From the NCBI RefSeq assembly GCF_000974425.1, contig NZ_CP010429.1, positions 5,379,501 through 5,443,500 on the forward strand: 64,000 nucleotides of DNA. The letters are read 5' to 3'. The position numbers and the translations under genes are program-made. Below are positions 35,094 through 44,524 of this stretch, one piece after another (position 1 is the stretch's first letter; each line of letters opens with the position of its first letter). The notes under the pieces were generated by a model. It was not told where the DNA came from and ran no database searches. It saw only the letters and a list, made by a program, of their open reading frames with translations. The DNA comes from Spirosoma radiotolerans (GTDB taxonomy: Bacteria > Bacteroidota > Bacteroidia > Cytophagales > Spirosomataceae).

Positions 35094-35663
35094 TTATGAT
35101 CGCCCTGTGTAATGCAATGTCACGACGCCCGAGCCAAGCGTTTTTGATGTCACTAAGGTCAACATACTCATTGGCGTAGAACTGTCAAACAGGGGGATGC
35201 CTTGCCCTAAAATGATCGGATGCAGGGTTAATTTGTATTCATCGATGAGTCTCAGTTTCATCAGACTTCTGGCCAGTCCAGGACTTCCGAAAATCACCAG
35301 GTCTTTGCCGGATTTCCGTTTAAGTTGGTTTACCTGATCAACCACATTGTCCTTGATCAGGGTGGTGTTAGGCCATTCTGCCCGGGGCAAGGTGGTGGAG
35401 AAAACGATTTTGGGGATTTCCTGCACCCATCGGGCATGGTCAAGTTCGGGTTGGCTAGCCGTTGGATCGGTTAAAACAGTTGGCCAGTAGTCTGCCATTA
35501 ACTGATACGTATTCTTGCCGTATATCGGAGCGCCAACCGTTTTGACCAGTTCGTCGGCGAATTGTTGAAGCTCCTGCGTGTATGATAAAAAGCCCAGGCC
35601 ATTCTGACCGTCTGCGGCAAACCCATCCAAAGACACATGGGCGAACAACACTAATTTTCTCAT
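35094..35663 (-). CDS. Dihydrofolate reductase-family protein (RibD C-terminal domain)
   Basis: 189 residues from MRKLVLFAHVSLDGFAADG. The RibD_C fold is shown by the start strand with SLDGF, KNTYQLMADYWP near residue 65, then KSGKDLVIFGSPGLARSLM and LILGQGIPLF. Such small NADPH-binding reductases occur widely; the true substrate is unknown. The in-frame ATG at 35699 adds a non-conserved leader. First gene of a probable three-gene minus-strand unit. Confidence 0.9.
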   Translation of the reverse strand: MRKLVLFAHVSLDGFAADGQNGLGFLSYTQELQQFADELVKTVGAPIYGKNTYQLMADYWPTVLTDPTASQPELDHARWVQEIPKIVFSTTLPRAEWPNTTLIKDNVVDQVNQLKRKSGKDLVIFGSPGLARSLMKLRLIDEYKLTLHPIILGQGIPLFDSSTPMSMLTLVTSKTLGSGVVTLHYTGRS

Positions 35664-36437
35664 GTTGACTGTAGTTTTGTTATGACTGAATCGCGTCACA
35701 GTGACTAATGGATCAGACTTATTCTTCGGCTAACTGATGGATTATCAGTACAATCCCCTTATATAGAGTAGAGTACCAGAACTTTAGGGGATACGGAATG
35801 TGCTTTCGTCGTGGCTAAACAGGCCTTTATCAATCCAGGTAATCAACTAAATTGGCTTAGTCTTCCTCAATTGGTCAATATTAATTCTATCTAAACGTAA
35901 TCTATTTACGTTGTTAATTGACTAAGCATAAAAAGGGACAGTTCTGCGAAAAAAACGGGGCCATCCTAGGGGATAATTTAGGGTTGGTCTCGGAGTCGCA
36001 CACAACCTGCCGTCGCTTGGGGTTGTGTTGGCGTTTTCGGTCCATTATTCACGACCCACCTTTGTGGAAGAAGTAGCAGGATTTGAGGGTTTTAAGAGAA
36101 TTCGAAATTTTCCTGGCTTACCAACTATTTCTCAAAAAGATTGTTGGCTCATTGGTCATTGTACAGCCATAAAGGAACGATTCTCTGCACATCATGTCAA
36201 CAAATTGGTTGCTTTTAAAGGGTACTTTTCTTAGTCAAGTTTCTTAGAGAATCTCCTGTTTATCCCGCACGATGGAGTAGCAGGAGCTGGTAAAACAAGC
36301 TATCAATATCGAACCGTCGATTGATCGTTTTTTGCTTGATGATTACTTGACTATACAGCCTAATTAGGAGGAACAAATTATAAGCTTGTTAAATTAGAAG
36401 TGGGGCTATAACCAACTACACCGTCGCCTGTTTGATA
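35664..36437. other. Intergenic stretch of ~770 nt
   Basis: No gene I can support. An open frame at 36025-36234 (69 codons) has no recognisable family. The sequence around 35880-35920 is AT-rich. A weak match to the dispersed repeat is possible near 35795-35840, but I do not call it. Confidence 0.35.
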
Positions 36438-38408
36438 ATGAAAACAAAAGCGATGAAAACGGTTGGGGCGCTTCTATTTTTAGGGCTATTGTTTAGTAAG
36501 ACCCTAACATTCGCTCAACTTACGACGTATCGCCTGACGGTGCTACTCGATTTAGAGAATAGGAGTCAGCTGAATCAGGTCTACTATTTACCTGGAGAAA
36601 CTATTTCTGGCCAGGCCCACATCGTCGATGCGTCCACGCACCAACCTGATTCACTTGATGCCCCTCTGTATATCGACTGGATCGACCAACAACACGGCAT
36701 GCTACTGGATCGAGTTATCCTGAAGCCCAACCGGGGGCTGGCTTCCTTCAGGATAACGCTGGCCGATTCATTACCACCAGGTTACTACCAGATCCGAGCT
36801 TATACCAATTGGATGCGCAATTTTTCGTCCCAAGCCTTTGGTCAACTGGCTGTACTGGTCATCGATCCAACTAAACATACGCAATCTCGGGCACGAATAG
36901 ATCTCAGCACCCATGTTCATTCGCTCCAAGTTGGCGCTGAAGGGGGTACACTGGTCGCTCACCTACACAATAAGCTGGTTATTTGTGCCAGCGACACGTT
37001 TGGCCGAGGCATCCCTACCAACGGGTTTATTGGTCGGGGCCGTGGTGATACCGTGGCCGTCTTCCAAACCGATAAGACAGGCTTAACTTCCTTTGAATTG
37101 ACGCCCGATACAGCCAGTACCTACTGGGTCCAGTCTGGGCACTTGCGTATTCCGCTGACGACCATAAAGTCTGCGGGCTCTGTCCTTCGTTGCGATGATA
37201 GTACCTACCCGGATCGGCTGCGTATTACGATTGAAAATCGGTATCCAGGCGCTACCGACACGCTCACCTTCATCGCCCAGAATAGAGGAAAGGTGATCGC
37301 CTACAGTCGTATTCCCAGGCAGTCTCCCGTGACAGTCATCTACATAGCCCGGAAAGCACTTTCGGAAGGCATCACGAATCTAAGCTTAGTGGATAGTCAG
37401 AACATAGCCCTTAACGAGCGAATGGTTTATCAACCTCCTTTAGCCGTTGATTCACTGCATTCGGTGCCATGGCTGAATAACGAATTAGATATGCCTATTT
37501 CTTTTCAGGAGGCTCGTCCCATTAGCCAGGCGTTAGTGTTCCGCCATAACATCTTATTTAATTGGCATGATCTGACCCAGCCGCATCGCTATCCGTTTGT
37601 TACCGAGTCCGGTATACCGGTTGTAGGTCAGGTTACGAAATGGAATGGAAAATCAATTCTCTCGCCAGTGGCCGTGTCTTTGTTGGTGGTACCCGTGACC
37701 GAAGATTCGCTCCATCAACGCCAATTGTTGGTCACCCAAACGGATACATCCGGTCGGTTTAGTTTTAACGGGCTCGAGGTATATGGAACCAATAATGCGT
37801 TGCTGACGGCAAAGATCGGGAATACGGCTGCCCGTATTCGCCTGGATTCGCTGACTATACCACCCATCCAAGCCCAGCTCGTTCCCATCGATTGGGCAAC
37901 CATAGTCGGCAACCTACCACCAACATTGATTGAGGACCGCTTGGAGGCATTGCAGAAGAATCGTTATAAGCTTAGGCAGTTACAGGGTATTACCTTACAA
38001 GCAGTAACCGTTAAGGCATCTACTATTCCCACCCGTCAACGGGCTTTCGTTACCCCGCCAACAGTTGCCATTGACCGCCAAAAAATAATCAATGGTGGAT
38101 TCAGTAACTTAGAAATCGTCCTGAGTCGCTATTTTATACCTCGCTTAAAGCGGTATGAGCCCCATGCTCGTTACACCGTTTTTGTCGACGACATACAAAT
38201 GTTTGGCTCAGGTCAAGAGCCCCCTCCACCCGGTATTATCGACCATATTGATATTCATGATGGTGACGGGGATGCAAATCGGTATGGCGTAAACATCGTT
38301 CTTTCCATTTACACTACTTTCTTCACTGGTTTACAGGCAAAAACTCAATCGGGTAAACTCTTTCAGCTAATTGGCTTCCAGCCAGAATTTGCCGAAAAGA
38401 GAAAGTGA
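36438..38408 (+). CDS. Secreted MG2-like protein with TonB-plug-like C-terminus
   Basis: 656 residues from ATG (an upstream TTG is in frame) with a signal peptide (VGALLFLGLLFSKTLTFAQ). The N-terminal region resembles a macroglobulin MG2 domain (YYLPGETISGQAHIV, PGYYQIRAYTNWMRNF). A carboxypeptidase-like region follows (IPVVGQVTKWNGKSILSPVAV). The last ~130 residues look like a TonB-receptor plug (QAVTVKAST, DRQKIINGGFSNLEIVLS, DDIQMFGSGQEPPPPGIIDHIDIHDG), but no barrel follows. Such MG2-plug proteins are found at the Bacteroidota outer membrane, function unknown. Monocistronic. Confidence 0.8.
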   Translation: MKTKAMKTVGALLFLGLLFSKTLTFAQLTTYRLTVLLDLENRSQLNQVYYLPGETISGQAHIVDASTHQPDSLDAPLYIDWIDQQHGMLLDRVILKPNRGLASFRITLADSLPPGYYQIRAYTNWMRNFSSQAFGQLAVLVIDPTKHTQSRARIDLSTHVHSLQVGAEGGTLVAHLHNKLVICASDTFGRGIPTNGFIGRGRGDTVAVFQTDKTGLTSFELTPDTASTYWVQSGHLRIPLTTIKSAGSVLRCDDSTYPDRLRITIENRYPGATDTLTFIAQNRGKVIAYSRIPRQSPVTVIYIARKALSEGITNLSLVDSQNIALNERMVYQPPLAVDSLHSVPWLNNELDMPISFQEARPISQALVFRHNILFNWHDLTQPHRYPFVTESGIPVVGQVTKWNGKSILSPVAVSLLVVPVTEDSLHQRQLLVTQTDTSGRFSFNGLEVYGTNNALLTAKIGNTAARIRLDSLTIPPIQAQLVPIDWATIVGNLPPTLIEDRLEALQKNRYKLRQLQGITLQAVTVKASTIPTRQRAFVTPPTVAIDRQKIINGGFSNLEIVLSRYFIPRLKRYEPHARYTVFVDDIQMFGSGQEPPPPGIIDHIDIHDGDGDANRYGVNIVLSIYTTFFTGLQAKTQSGKLFQLIGFQPEFAEKRK

Positions 38409-38723
38409 ACGAATGGTTTTACCTTTTTTTATCCACTCAAAAAGGCCAGTGCCTCTCTGCGGCATGATCTCCCACGCAGTTGGAGAAGTCGATCCCGCTA
38501 TTGCCTGACTAAACTGGTAGTTTTTTTAGACGGAAGAAGCCCCATACCTGGTTTACTATGCTCACCCTGGTTATGTCCACTTTCATTTAACGACGTACAG
38601 TGTTGGTTCAAATAACGCCCCTTTTTGTAAATGATTTCAACGTTAAAGCTATCACTCCAAAAAGCATTCCGGCTTGAACAGTCTCATTCATGAACCAATA
38701 GTAATTACGCTTGATATACTTCT
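38409..38723. other. Intergenic stretch, nothing recognised
   Basis: Between convergent genes. AACGCCCC occurs near 38613 without the rest of the dispersed repeat. Confidence 0.35.
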
Positions 38724-39440
38724 TCAACGAAGAGGGAGGACTTTGCCAGCGGCATCCAATAATTCGAATTTTGCTTCCCCCTTCTTATCGACGTACAGCT
38801 TGATTCGGGCATTACCCGCTTCATCACGAATGAATACACCGGTTTCTGACCCATACGTTTTCCCTACGAAAAGGCGCTCCTTGCCAAGAAGGCGTTTTGC
38901 TTCCAGATCAGCCAGGCCTTTTTTGTACAAGGTTTCGTTATTCAGTTTTTCTAACGAGTCGAGTCGGTTTACAACTTGGCCCAGCGTGAAATGGTCGGGC
39001 CGATCCCATAATTTCAACCCATATGACCGGGCTCGCTGCTGATCATCAAGTTTCTCATCATACTGTAACTGCATGAGTTGATCATTTTTATATTGATCAA
39101 TCGATAAAGCCAGGGACGCCTGCTTTTTAGTGCCTTCATAGACCAACCCGCCACATTCATCTCCTTCCGTATTGAAGAAAATGATTCCTGCAGAACGCTT
39201 ACGAGGAGCCATAATTTTACCATCCACAATACCGGGATGTTGCTTTGCCTCATTACTAATGACCATTTTAAGGGTTCCATCCTTTTCAACCACGTTAATC
39301 CGTTCTACGTCTATTTCTTCAAATCGCTTCGGGGCGTTGCTCGGGTTGAAGGCCGTAAACAAATAAAGGGAGAAGATGGCAGTGGTCGTAAACGTATAAA
39401 TTTTCAACCACCGGAGTTGGGTCAAGACTTTCTCTTCCAT
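38724..39440 (-). CDS. Hypothetical membrane-anchored protein
   Basis: 238 residues. One N-terminal membrane helix (IYTFTTTAIFSLYLFTAF) is followed by a soluble domain with VERINVVEKDGTLKMVISNE, GIIFFNTEGDECGGLVYEG, and FIRDEAGNARIKLYVDKKGEAKFELLD, which reads as repeated beta-hairpins of the kind found in Bacteroidota proteins of unknown function. The soluble part probably faces the periplasm. No enzyme motif seen. Confidence 0.75.
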   Translation of the reverse strand: MEEKVLTQLRWLKIYTFTTTAIFSLYLFTAFNPSNAPKRFEEIDVERINVVEKDGTLKMVISNEAKQHPGIVDGKIMAPRKRSAGIIFFNTEGDECGGLVYEGTKKQASLALSIDQYKNDQLMQLQYDEKLDDQQRARSYGLKLWDRPDHFTLGQVVNRLDSLEKLNNETLYKKGLADLEAKRLLGKERLFVGKTYGSETGVFIRDEAGNARIKLYVDKKGEAKFELLDAAGKVLPLR

Positions 39441-39589
39441 GAGTTTATATGTCGTTAATGTTTTAAGAAGATCTCCTATCAGAGAGGACAGCCCTTGTTA
39501 TGATTTGACTAGTTAGAAATGCACCTAATCATGCACTCACAAAGCTACGTAGGCTAATGGAAACGATTGACAAAGGCGACCCAGCGAGC

Positions 39590-39632
39590 AGAAGCCGCTT
39601 AGTCTCATAAATGAGCATTATTTGAGATTGAG
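39590..39632 (+). repeat. Dispersed intergenic repeat, copy 13
   Basis: TCTCA at 39603-39607, ATGAGCATTATT, TGAGA at 39623-39627. It lies in the ~540-nt region between divergent genes; nothing else recognised there. Confidence 0.65.
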
Positions 39633-39980
39633 AACGGACAACTGATAGCTACACTATCTATTTGATTAACCAATTGGGCGACCCTAGGTTGATCGTATTA
39701 GTCAGGATTGACTAATTTATACCCAGTAGCAGCTTAGTTCAGCATACCTCGCAAAAGATCTATTTAGATTAAACGCCTTCGCTAAAAGTGCAACATCCTA
39801 TAAGACGGAGCTTGTACTTACTGCTGTAAAGAAGCGGGATAAATCGACAGCGTTCCCTGCTGGCTCAACTTATTGCAGGTAACTGTTTGTACTGAACGTT
39901 TCAGCAAACAAACTTGGACGTTTCAGCAAACCCTCACGAACGGGCCTAGCCTAATTTTGCCTTACAAAACATTCATACTC

Positions 39981-40793
39981 ATGGCAAAAACAGTGTTAGT
40001 TACCGGAGCTTCGGCGGGAATTGGAAAAGCAACCGCTATTTTTTTGGCCCAAAACGGTTACCAGGTCTATGGGGCTGCCCGCAGGACGGAAAACATGCAA
40101 GACCTTAAAGTGTACGGCATTAAACCGGTCGCATTGGACCTGACCAAAGAGGAAACCATTACGGCTTGTGTCGACCAGATTCTTCACCAAGCCGGACGTA
40201 TTGACATCCTAATCAACAACGCCGGTTTTGGTTCAGAAGGGGCTATTGAGGACCTGCCTATACAAGACGCCCGTTATCAAATGGAGGTAAACGTGTTCGG
40301 GGCCATGCGTTTAACCCAATTGGTTTTACCGAACATGCGACAAAACAGATCGGGTAAAATTGTCAACATTTCTTCGGTGGGCGGCAAAATTGCGTTACCC
40401 CTTGGCGGCTGGTATCACGCCAGTAAGTTTGCCATGGAGGCCTTAAGTGATTCGATGCGGATGGAAGTCAAACCATTTGGTATCGATGTAATTGTCATTG
40501 AACCCGGTGGCATAAATTCAGAATGGGGTGAGATTGCTATGGAAAGTTTAGTTCGGGTATCGGGAAGCTCGGCCTACCAAGACATGGTTAAGGGAGCCCA
40601 AAAAAGTTATCAACGAACAGAAAACAATAACTCCGAACCGATTGTGATTGCCAAATTGATTAAGAGAGCTATTGAAGCCAATCAGCCAAAAACACGCTAC
40701 GCAGGTGGTTCGATGGCAAAACTGTTGTTGTTTTTCCGAAGCACATTACCGGATAGAATGATGGATCGGTTAATACTGAGCCAAACAAAATGA
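39981..40793 (+). CDS. Short-chain dehydrogenase/reductase (SDR)
   Basis: 270 residues from MAKTVLVTGASAGIGKATAI; the frame is open 36 codons upstream but the Rossmann fold begins here. Clear SDR motifs: TGASAGIGKAT, IDILINNAGFG, VNISSVGGK and YHASKFAMEAL (catalytic Tyr-xxx-Lys). Typical classic NADP-dependent oxidoreductase. A small membrane-protein gene and an AraC regulator follow on the same strand and may belong to the same regulon. Confidence 0.93.
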   Translation: MAKTVLVTGASAGIGKATAIFLAQNGYQVYGAARRTENMQDLKVYGIKPVALDLTKEETITACVDQILHQAGRIDILINNAGFGSEGAIEDLPIQDARYQMEVNVFGAMRLTQLVLPNMRQNRSGKIVNISSVGGKIALPLGGWYHASKFAMEALSDSMRMEVKPFGIDVIVIEPGGINSEWGEIAMESLVRVSGSSAYQDMVKGAQKSYQRTENNNSEPIVIAKLIKRAIEANQPKTRYAGGSMAKLLLFFRSTLPDRMMDRLILSQTK

Positions 40794-40906
40794 CAAAGTA
40801 TAAAAGCCCCCCCCTCGCTAAGCACGTATCATAGGCAGAATCCTATTGATACGTGTTGTCGAAGCAGCAAGCAGTTAAGTAAGGATATTGACGATTCACT
40901 AAAACT

Positions 40907-41374
40907 ATGTATACGACACTTTTGGCCATTCATTCATTAACTCGATGGCTCGTTCTGCCAAGTTTACTTTTTGCCATTCAACGTGCTTTTAGGGGCTGGT
41001 ATTCAGGCAAAGCGTTTTCAACGTTTGACGAAGCGGTCAGGCTTGCTGTGGTAACAATTACCAATATCCAGGTTAGTCTCGGCCTTGTTTTATACGCAAT
41101 TAGCCCAATTACTACCTATTTTTCGCACCACTACCAAGTGGCAGTCCACGTGGGCGAAATGCGCTTTTTTGGCATTGAACATGCCTTTATGATGATCATG
41201 GCCACCCTACTTATTTCAATTGGTTCTGTCAGAGTGAAAAACAAACGCCATGACCAGGAGAAATTTAAGACAATGGCCATTTGGTTTACCCTAGGACTAT
41301 TGGTCATCCTGATCGCTATTCCGTGGCCATTTTCACCGCTAGCAAAAAGACCATTTTTCAGACTAGTTTACTGA
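40907..41374 (+). CDS. Small integral membrane protein
   Basis: 155 residues with about four membrane helices (SLTRWLVLPSLLFAIQRAF, ITNIQVSLGLVLYAISPITT, HAFMMIMATLLISIGSV, WFTLGLLVILIAIPWPF). Several histidines (VHVGEMRFFGIEHAF) could bind haem as in cytochrome b-like proteins, but this is a guess. It lies between an SDR and an AraC gene in one direction, suggesting shared regulation. Confidence 0.75.
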   Translation: MYTTLLAIHSLTRWLVLPSLLFAIQRAFRGWYSGKAFSTFDEAVRLAVVTITNIQVSLGLVLYAISPITTYFSHHYQVAVHVGEMRFFGIEHAFMMIMATLLISIGSVRVKNKRHDQEKFKTMAIWFTLGLLVILIAIPWPFSPLAKRPFFRLVY

Positions 41375-41409
41375 TTAAACGAATCATGACTCCCCTAAAA
41401 TGACCGATT

Positions 41410-42237
41410 ATGGAAAACACCATCCGCCTTCAACACAACATTATGTATTCCCACAGCGACCAAAAAATAAGGAGTACTGAACATTACTTTCCGGAGCACG
41501 CTTTAGGCATCATGCTATCAGGCGAATCGCAGTATTTCACCAACGAGGGAACATTTGTGATGAACCAAGGGGCCATTTGTTTGATGCGTAGACATCAGTT
41601 ATTTAAAAAATTGAAGAATCTGGGTCCCCATGGGGAGCCCATTGCGTTAATCAGCCTGTTTCTCGACCAGGAATCGTTACACGAGTATGCCACCGAACAT
41701 AAGATCGTCAAGCAAAGTACCTATAAAGGTCCACCCATGGTCAACTTAAGCGAAAATGTGTTTCTGAAAGGTTTTTTTGACTCCTTGGTGCCCTATATCA
41801 ACAATCCCCAAAAACTTACCGTAAACGTAGCGACGCTTAAAACTAAGGAAGCCATTGAATTATTGCTCCAGGCAGGTGATCTGTTTCAGGGATTTTTGTT
41901 TGATTTCCAAGAACCTTACAAGATTGATTTGGAGGCCTATATGAACCATAATTATCAGTATAACATCCCGCTGATGTCCTTTGCCAAACTGACGGGACGT
42001 AGCCTGTCCACCTTTAAGCGCGATTTTACGAAACTATTTGAAACGACGCCGGAAAAATGGTTACAGCAGAAACGGTTGGAGCAAGCCTACTATTTGATTT
42101 CTCAGAAACACCTACGTCCCTCCGAGGTGTATCTGGAAGTTGGTTTTGAAAATCTATCGCATTTTTCGGCTTCTTTCAACAGGAAGTTTGGCATAAATGC
42201 TTCGGATTTACAAACGAAGTCAAGCCTATCGATCTAA
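41410..42237 (+). CDS. AraC-family transcriptional regulator
   Basis: 275 residues. The N-terminal cupin-like sensing domain (EHYFPEHALGIMLSGESQYF, TNEGTFVMNQGAICLMRRHQ) resembles ExsA-type regulators. The C-terminal AraC domain has LMSFAKLTGRSLSTFKRDFTKLF and PSEVYLEVGFENLSHFSASF. It follows the SDR and membrane-protein genes by short gaps, the usual place for their regulator. The ligand is unknown. Confidence 0.92.
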   Translation: MENTIRLQHNIMYSHSDQKIRSTEHYFPEHALGIMLSGESQYFTNEGTFVMNQGAICLMRRHQLFKKLKNLGPHGEPIALISLFLDQESLHEYATEHKIVKQSTYKGPPMVNLSENVFLKGFFDSLVPYINNPQKLTVNVATLKTKEAIELLLQAGDLFQGFLFDFQEPYKIDLEAYMNHNYQYNIPLMSFAKLTGRSLSTFKRDFTKLFETTPEKWLQQKRLEQAYYLISQKHLRPSEVYLEVGFENLSHFSASFNRKFGINASDLQTKSSLSI

Positions 42238-42350
42238 AACACGGGTAGGAAGATCAAGCGATCCATTTGAGTTGATTAACGAGAAGTAGTTCGATATGAG
42301 AATTAGCTAAAAATTGGTATGCCATTTCCTTGCTTTAAATAACCGAATCA

Positions 42351-42480
42351 TAAAGCGCCCGAATTATAAAGCAGATTTATAAGCGCTTACTCCTCTCACT
42401 TTGGGGAGCGATTTGTGAGAATCCATAAAACAAGGATTACGAACTAGAAACGCCCGTTGCAGATCGATATAAGACATTCT
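42351..42480 (+). repeat. Dispersed intergenic repeat, copy 14, plus partial extra unit
   Basis: AAAGCGCCC at 42352, TCTCA at 42394-42398, GGGGAGCGATTTG, TGAGA at 42416-42420 (22 nt apart here, not 20). A partial second unit, AAACGCCC (42448) to ATATAAGACATTC, follows. Confidence 0.7.
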
Positions 42481-42510
42481 TTAGCTACTTTTCTTATTGT
42501 TATAAGCAGA

Positions 42511-42540
42511 AAAGGAACGACTAGTTTTAGCCGTTCCTTT
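42511..42540. terminator. Bidirectional hairpin terminator
   Basis: AAAGGAACG (42511-42519) and CGTTCCTTT (42532-42540) pair, with an inner CTA/TAG pair and a GTTT loop. It separates the convergent AraC and SnoaL-like genes. Confidence 0.7.
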
Positions 42541-42568
42541 GGGAATGCCTAAAATTAACCATTCCCTG

Positions 42569-42892
42569 TTATCCCGTAATTTTCAATGACTGGATCAATT
42601 CATCAACTATCTCTAAATGATAAGTTAATACAATAGGGCTGCCTTCAAAATTTCCTGAAGTTTCTGCCTTCAAAAGGCTTTCCGTTTCTTTTTCTTCAAA
42701 GCCAACAGGCTTCATTGTAGCCTTGTATCGCTCGTTCGAATCGGCGATCCAATGTTCTATTTCTTTTCTTCCATGGTGCGTTTTTCCTTCATCAAAAACT
42801 AGGGCTGTTTCAGAGAAGCAATTGGCATAAGCAACGCTATCAAAGCGGTTTTGCGCTTCGACTAAATCGGCTACTACTTTCGGTAAGTTCAT
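42569..42892 (-). CDS. SnoaL-like / NTF2-fold protein
   Basis: 107 residues. The pattern MNLPKVVADLVEAQNRFDSVAYANCFSE, then DEGKTHHGRKEIEHWIADSN and VLTYHLEIVDELIQSLKIT is typical of the DUF4440/SnoaL fold. It starts 20 nt after an SDR gene in the same direction and is probably co-transcribed with it. The role is either a small isomerase-like enzyme or a binding protein. Confidence 0.88.
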   Translation of the reverse strand: MNLPKVVADLVEAQNRFDSVAYANCFSETALVFDEGKTHHGRKEIEHWIADSNERYKATMKPVGFEEKETESLLKAETSGNFEGSPIVLTYHLEIVDELIQSLKITG

Positions 42893-42912
42893 TCTTTTTC
42901 TTTGTTAGGTTG

Positions 42913-43704
42913 TTAAATAGTGGGTACAGTTCCACCGTCAATGACATATTCTGCCCCTGTGAGGTAACTTGCTCTTGGCGAAACCAAAAAGCCTACAAAT
43001 TCTGCAACTTCTTCGGGTTCTGCCGGTCTGCCAAATGGTATTCCACCCAAGGCATCCATGACACTTTGTTGCGCTTCCTCTACAGTACTATTTGCGTTTC
43101 TTGCAATTTCGCCCAGCCAGGCTCCCGATGCTGTCGTATTGATCCATCCTGGCGAAACAGTCAACACCCGAACACCCTTAGGGGAAACTTCATTAGATAA
43201 ACTTTTACTGTAGTTTCTCAATCCGGCTTTGGCCGCTGCATATGGCAACGTAGAATCGTAAAGCGGCAATAGGCCCTGGATCGAAGCAATGTGAATGATG
43301 ACACCACTTTTTCGATCGATCATCTGTGGCAGAAATCCTCTGTCCAATCGGACAGGAGCCAGTAGATTAGCCTGTAGCGTCGATTCCCAATCGTCATCCG
43401 TTAAGGCGACAAAACCGCCAGCAGGCGTAGATGATCCACCGAGGTTGTTGACCAGGATGTCTAGCCTCCCATAGGTTGATAGCACCTCGCTGATTACTTT
43501 TTGTGATCCTTCTGCCTTACTTAAATCGGAGGGAATGAAATGGAACTTGCTGTTTTCTTTTTCCGGTGCGTTTCTGGCGGTAATAATAACCGTTGCATCC
43601 GCTTGTAAAAGCCTTTCTGCAATGGCTCTTCCGGCTCCTTTTGTCCCTCCTGTTACCAGGGCAATCTTGCCTGATAATTCATTATTGAAATTAAACTGGT
43701 CCAT
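42913..43704 (-). CDS. Short-chain dehydrogenase/reductase (SDR)
   Basis: 263 residues. Motifs: GKIALVTGGTKGAGRAIAE, LDILVNNLGG, IHIASIQGL, YAAAKAGLRNYSKSL (Tyr-xxx-Lys) and the ending GAEYVIDGGT. It is the first gene of a pair with the SnoaL-like gene. It is divergent from an HxlR regulator with 141 nt between the starts, the standard arrangement for a regulated oxidoreductase. An ACTTTTG/CAAAAGT inverted pair (43716-43745) lies in its upstream region. Confidence 0.93.
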   Translation of the reverse strand: MDQFNFNNELSGKIALVTGGTKGAGRAIAERLLQADATVIITARNAPEKENSKFHFIPSDLSKAEGSQKVISEVLSTYGRLDILVNNLGGSSTPAGGFVALTDDDWESTLQANLLAPVRLDRGFLPQMIDRKSGVIIHIASIQGLLPLYDSTLPYAAAKAGLRNYSKSLSNEVSPKGVRVLTVSPGWINTTASGAWLGEIARNANSTVEEAQQSVMDALGGIPFGRPAEPEEVAEFVGFLVSPRASYLTGAEYVIDGGTVPTI

Positions 43705-43791
43705 TTTATAGCCCTACTTTTGAGAATTAACTATAGGGCAAAAGTGGCGTATAAAAGAAGTTTGGACAAGTACGGTATTACGATTCATATA

Positions 43792-43827
43792 GGGATAAAT
43801 TTATCCCCTATTGTCCCAACTGGGACA
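43792..43827. promoter_or_regulatory. Two palindromes in the SDR-HxlR divergent region
   Basis: GGGATAAATTTATCCC (43792-43807) and TGTCCC-AACT-GGGACA (43812-43827), both perfect. The second lies between the -33-like TTG and the -7-like box of the HxlR gene. Likely operators, distinct in sequence from the TTACC type. Confidence 0.6.
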
Positions 43828-43841
43828 TACGTATAATTTTG
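43811..43841 (+). promoter_or_regulatory. Bacteroidota-type promoter of HxlR gene
   Basis: TTG at 43811-43813, 20 nt spacer, TAATTTTG (43834-43841, TAnnTTTG consensus). The start codon at 43846 is so close that the transcript would be nearly leaderless. Confidence 0.45.
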
Positions 43842-43845
43842 CAAT

Positions 43846-44232
43846 ATGTATGAAAGAAAAACAATACCGAACTTAAATTGTGGACTTGACCTGATCGGTG
43901 AAGTCCTTTACGGGAAATGGAAAATCCGTTTGCTGTGGTTTATCCATATCGGTCATAAACGCCCAAGCGAACTGCAACGCAAAATCCCCGATGCTTCCCG
44001 CCGGGTATTGACTATGCAGTTGAACGAATTAGAAGAACACGAACTGGTTACGAGAAAAATTTATCCCGTTTTACCGCCAAAAGTAGAATACAGCCTTACC
44101 GAATTTGGTAAGACGTTGATCCCAGTGATTACTGCATTAGGGCAATGGGGTGATGAACACGAAGACCGTTTGCGGGATGTGATTTTGAAACAAGCTGTAG
44201 GTTCTGATTTGGATGTACCCCTAATTAGTTAG
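43846..44232 (+). CDS. HxlR-family transcriptional regulator
   Basis: 128 residues. The winged helix reads EVLYGKWKIRLLWFIHIGHK, RPSELQRKIPDASRRVLTMQLNEL, then the wing LVTRKIYPVLPPKVEYSLT. It is divergent from the SDR/SnoaL pair and probably represses it. The promoter region carries two perfect palindromes. The N-terminus has a cysteine (NLNCGLDLIG), which in some HxlR proteins is the redox-sensing residue; its role here is an inference. Confidence 0.93.
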   Translation: MYERKTIPNLNCGLDLIGEVLYGKWKIRLLWFIHIGHKRPSELQRKIPDASRRVLTMQLNELEEHELVTRKIYPVLPPKVEYSLTEFGKTLIPVITALGQWGDEHEDRLRDVILKQAVGSDLDVPLIS

Positions 44233-44302
44233 TCTGTTTATCAACGGTAACATACCAAAGCACAAAAATTTAAGCTATATAGTCGTGTATTAATTGTTTC
44301 AA

Positions 44303-44366
44303 GAAACGCCCCATATACGAACATGAGGAGCCCATACGTCTCAGGTGGGAGCATTTTGTGAGAATT
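44303..44366 (+). repeat. Dispersed intergenic repeat, copy 15
   Basis: AAACGCCCC at 44304, TCTCA at 44339-44343, GGGAGCATTTTG, TGAGA at 44359-44363 and GAATTTTGG after it. Confidence 0.8.
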
Positions 44367-44524
44367 TTGGGGGCTTACTAATCTACTATCTAGTCCATTC
44401 AATTTTTAGCCTACTCGGTAAAGGCTACCCAAGAAATAGGGCTATCTTGGAACATGCCTTGATTGGATAAACCCAGACAAAGTATTAATTTGCTTCGATA
44501 TAACGTATCCTTTTTGAGCACGCC

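Noticed and set aside
36025..36234. 69-codon frame in the gap before the MG2-like gene
   Set aside because: No recognisable family, no conserved start context; could not be supported.
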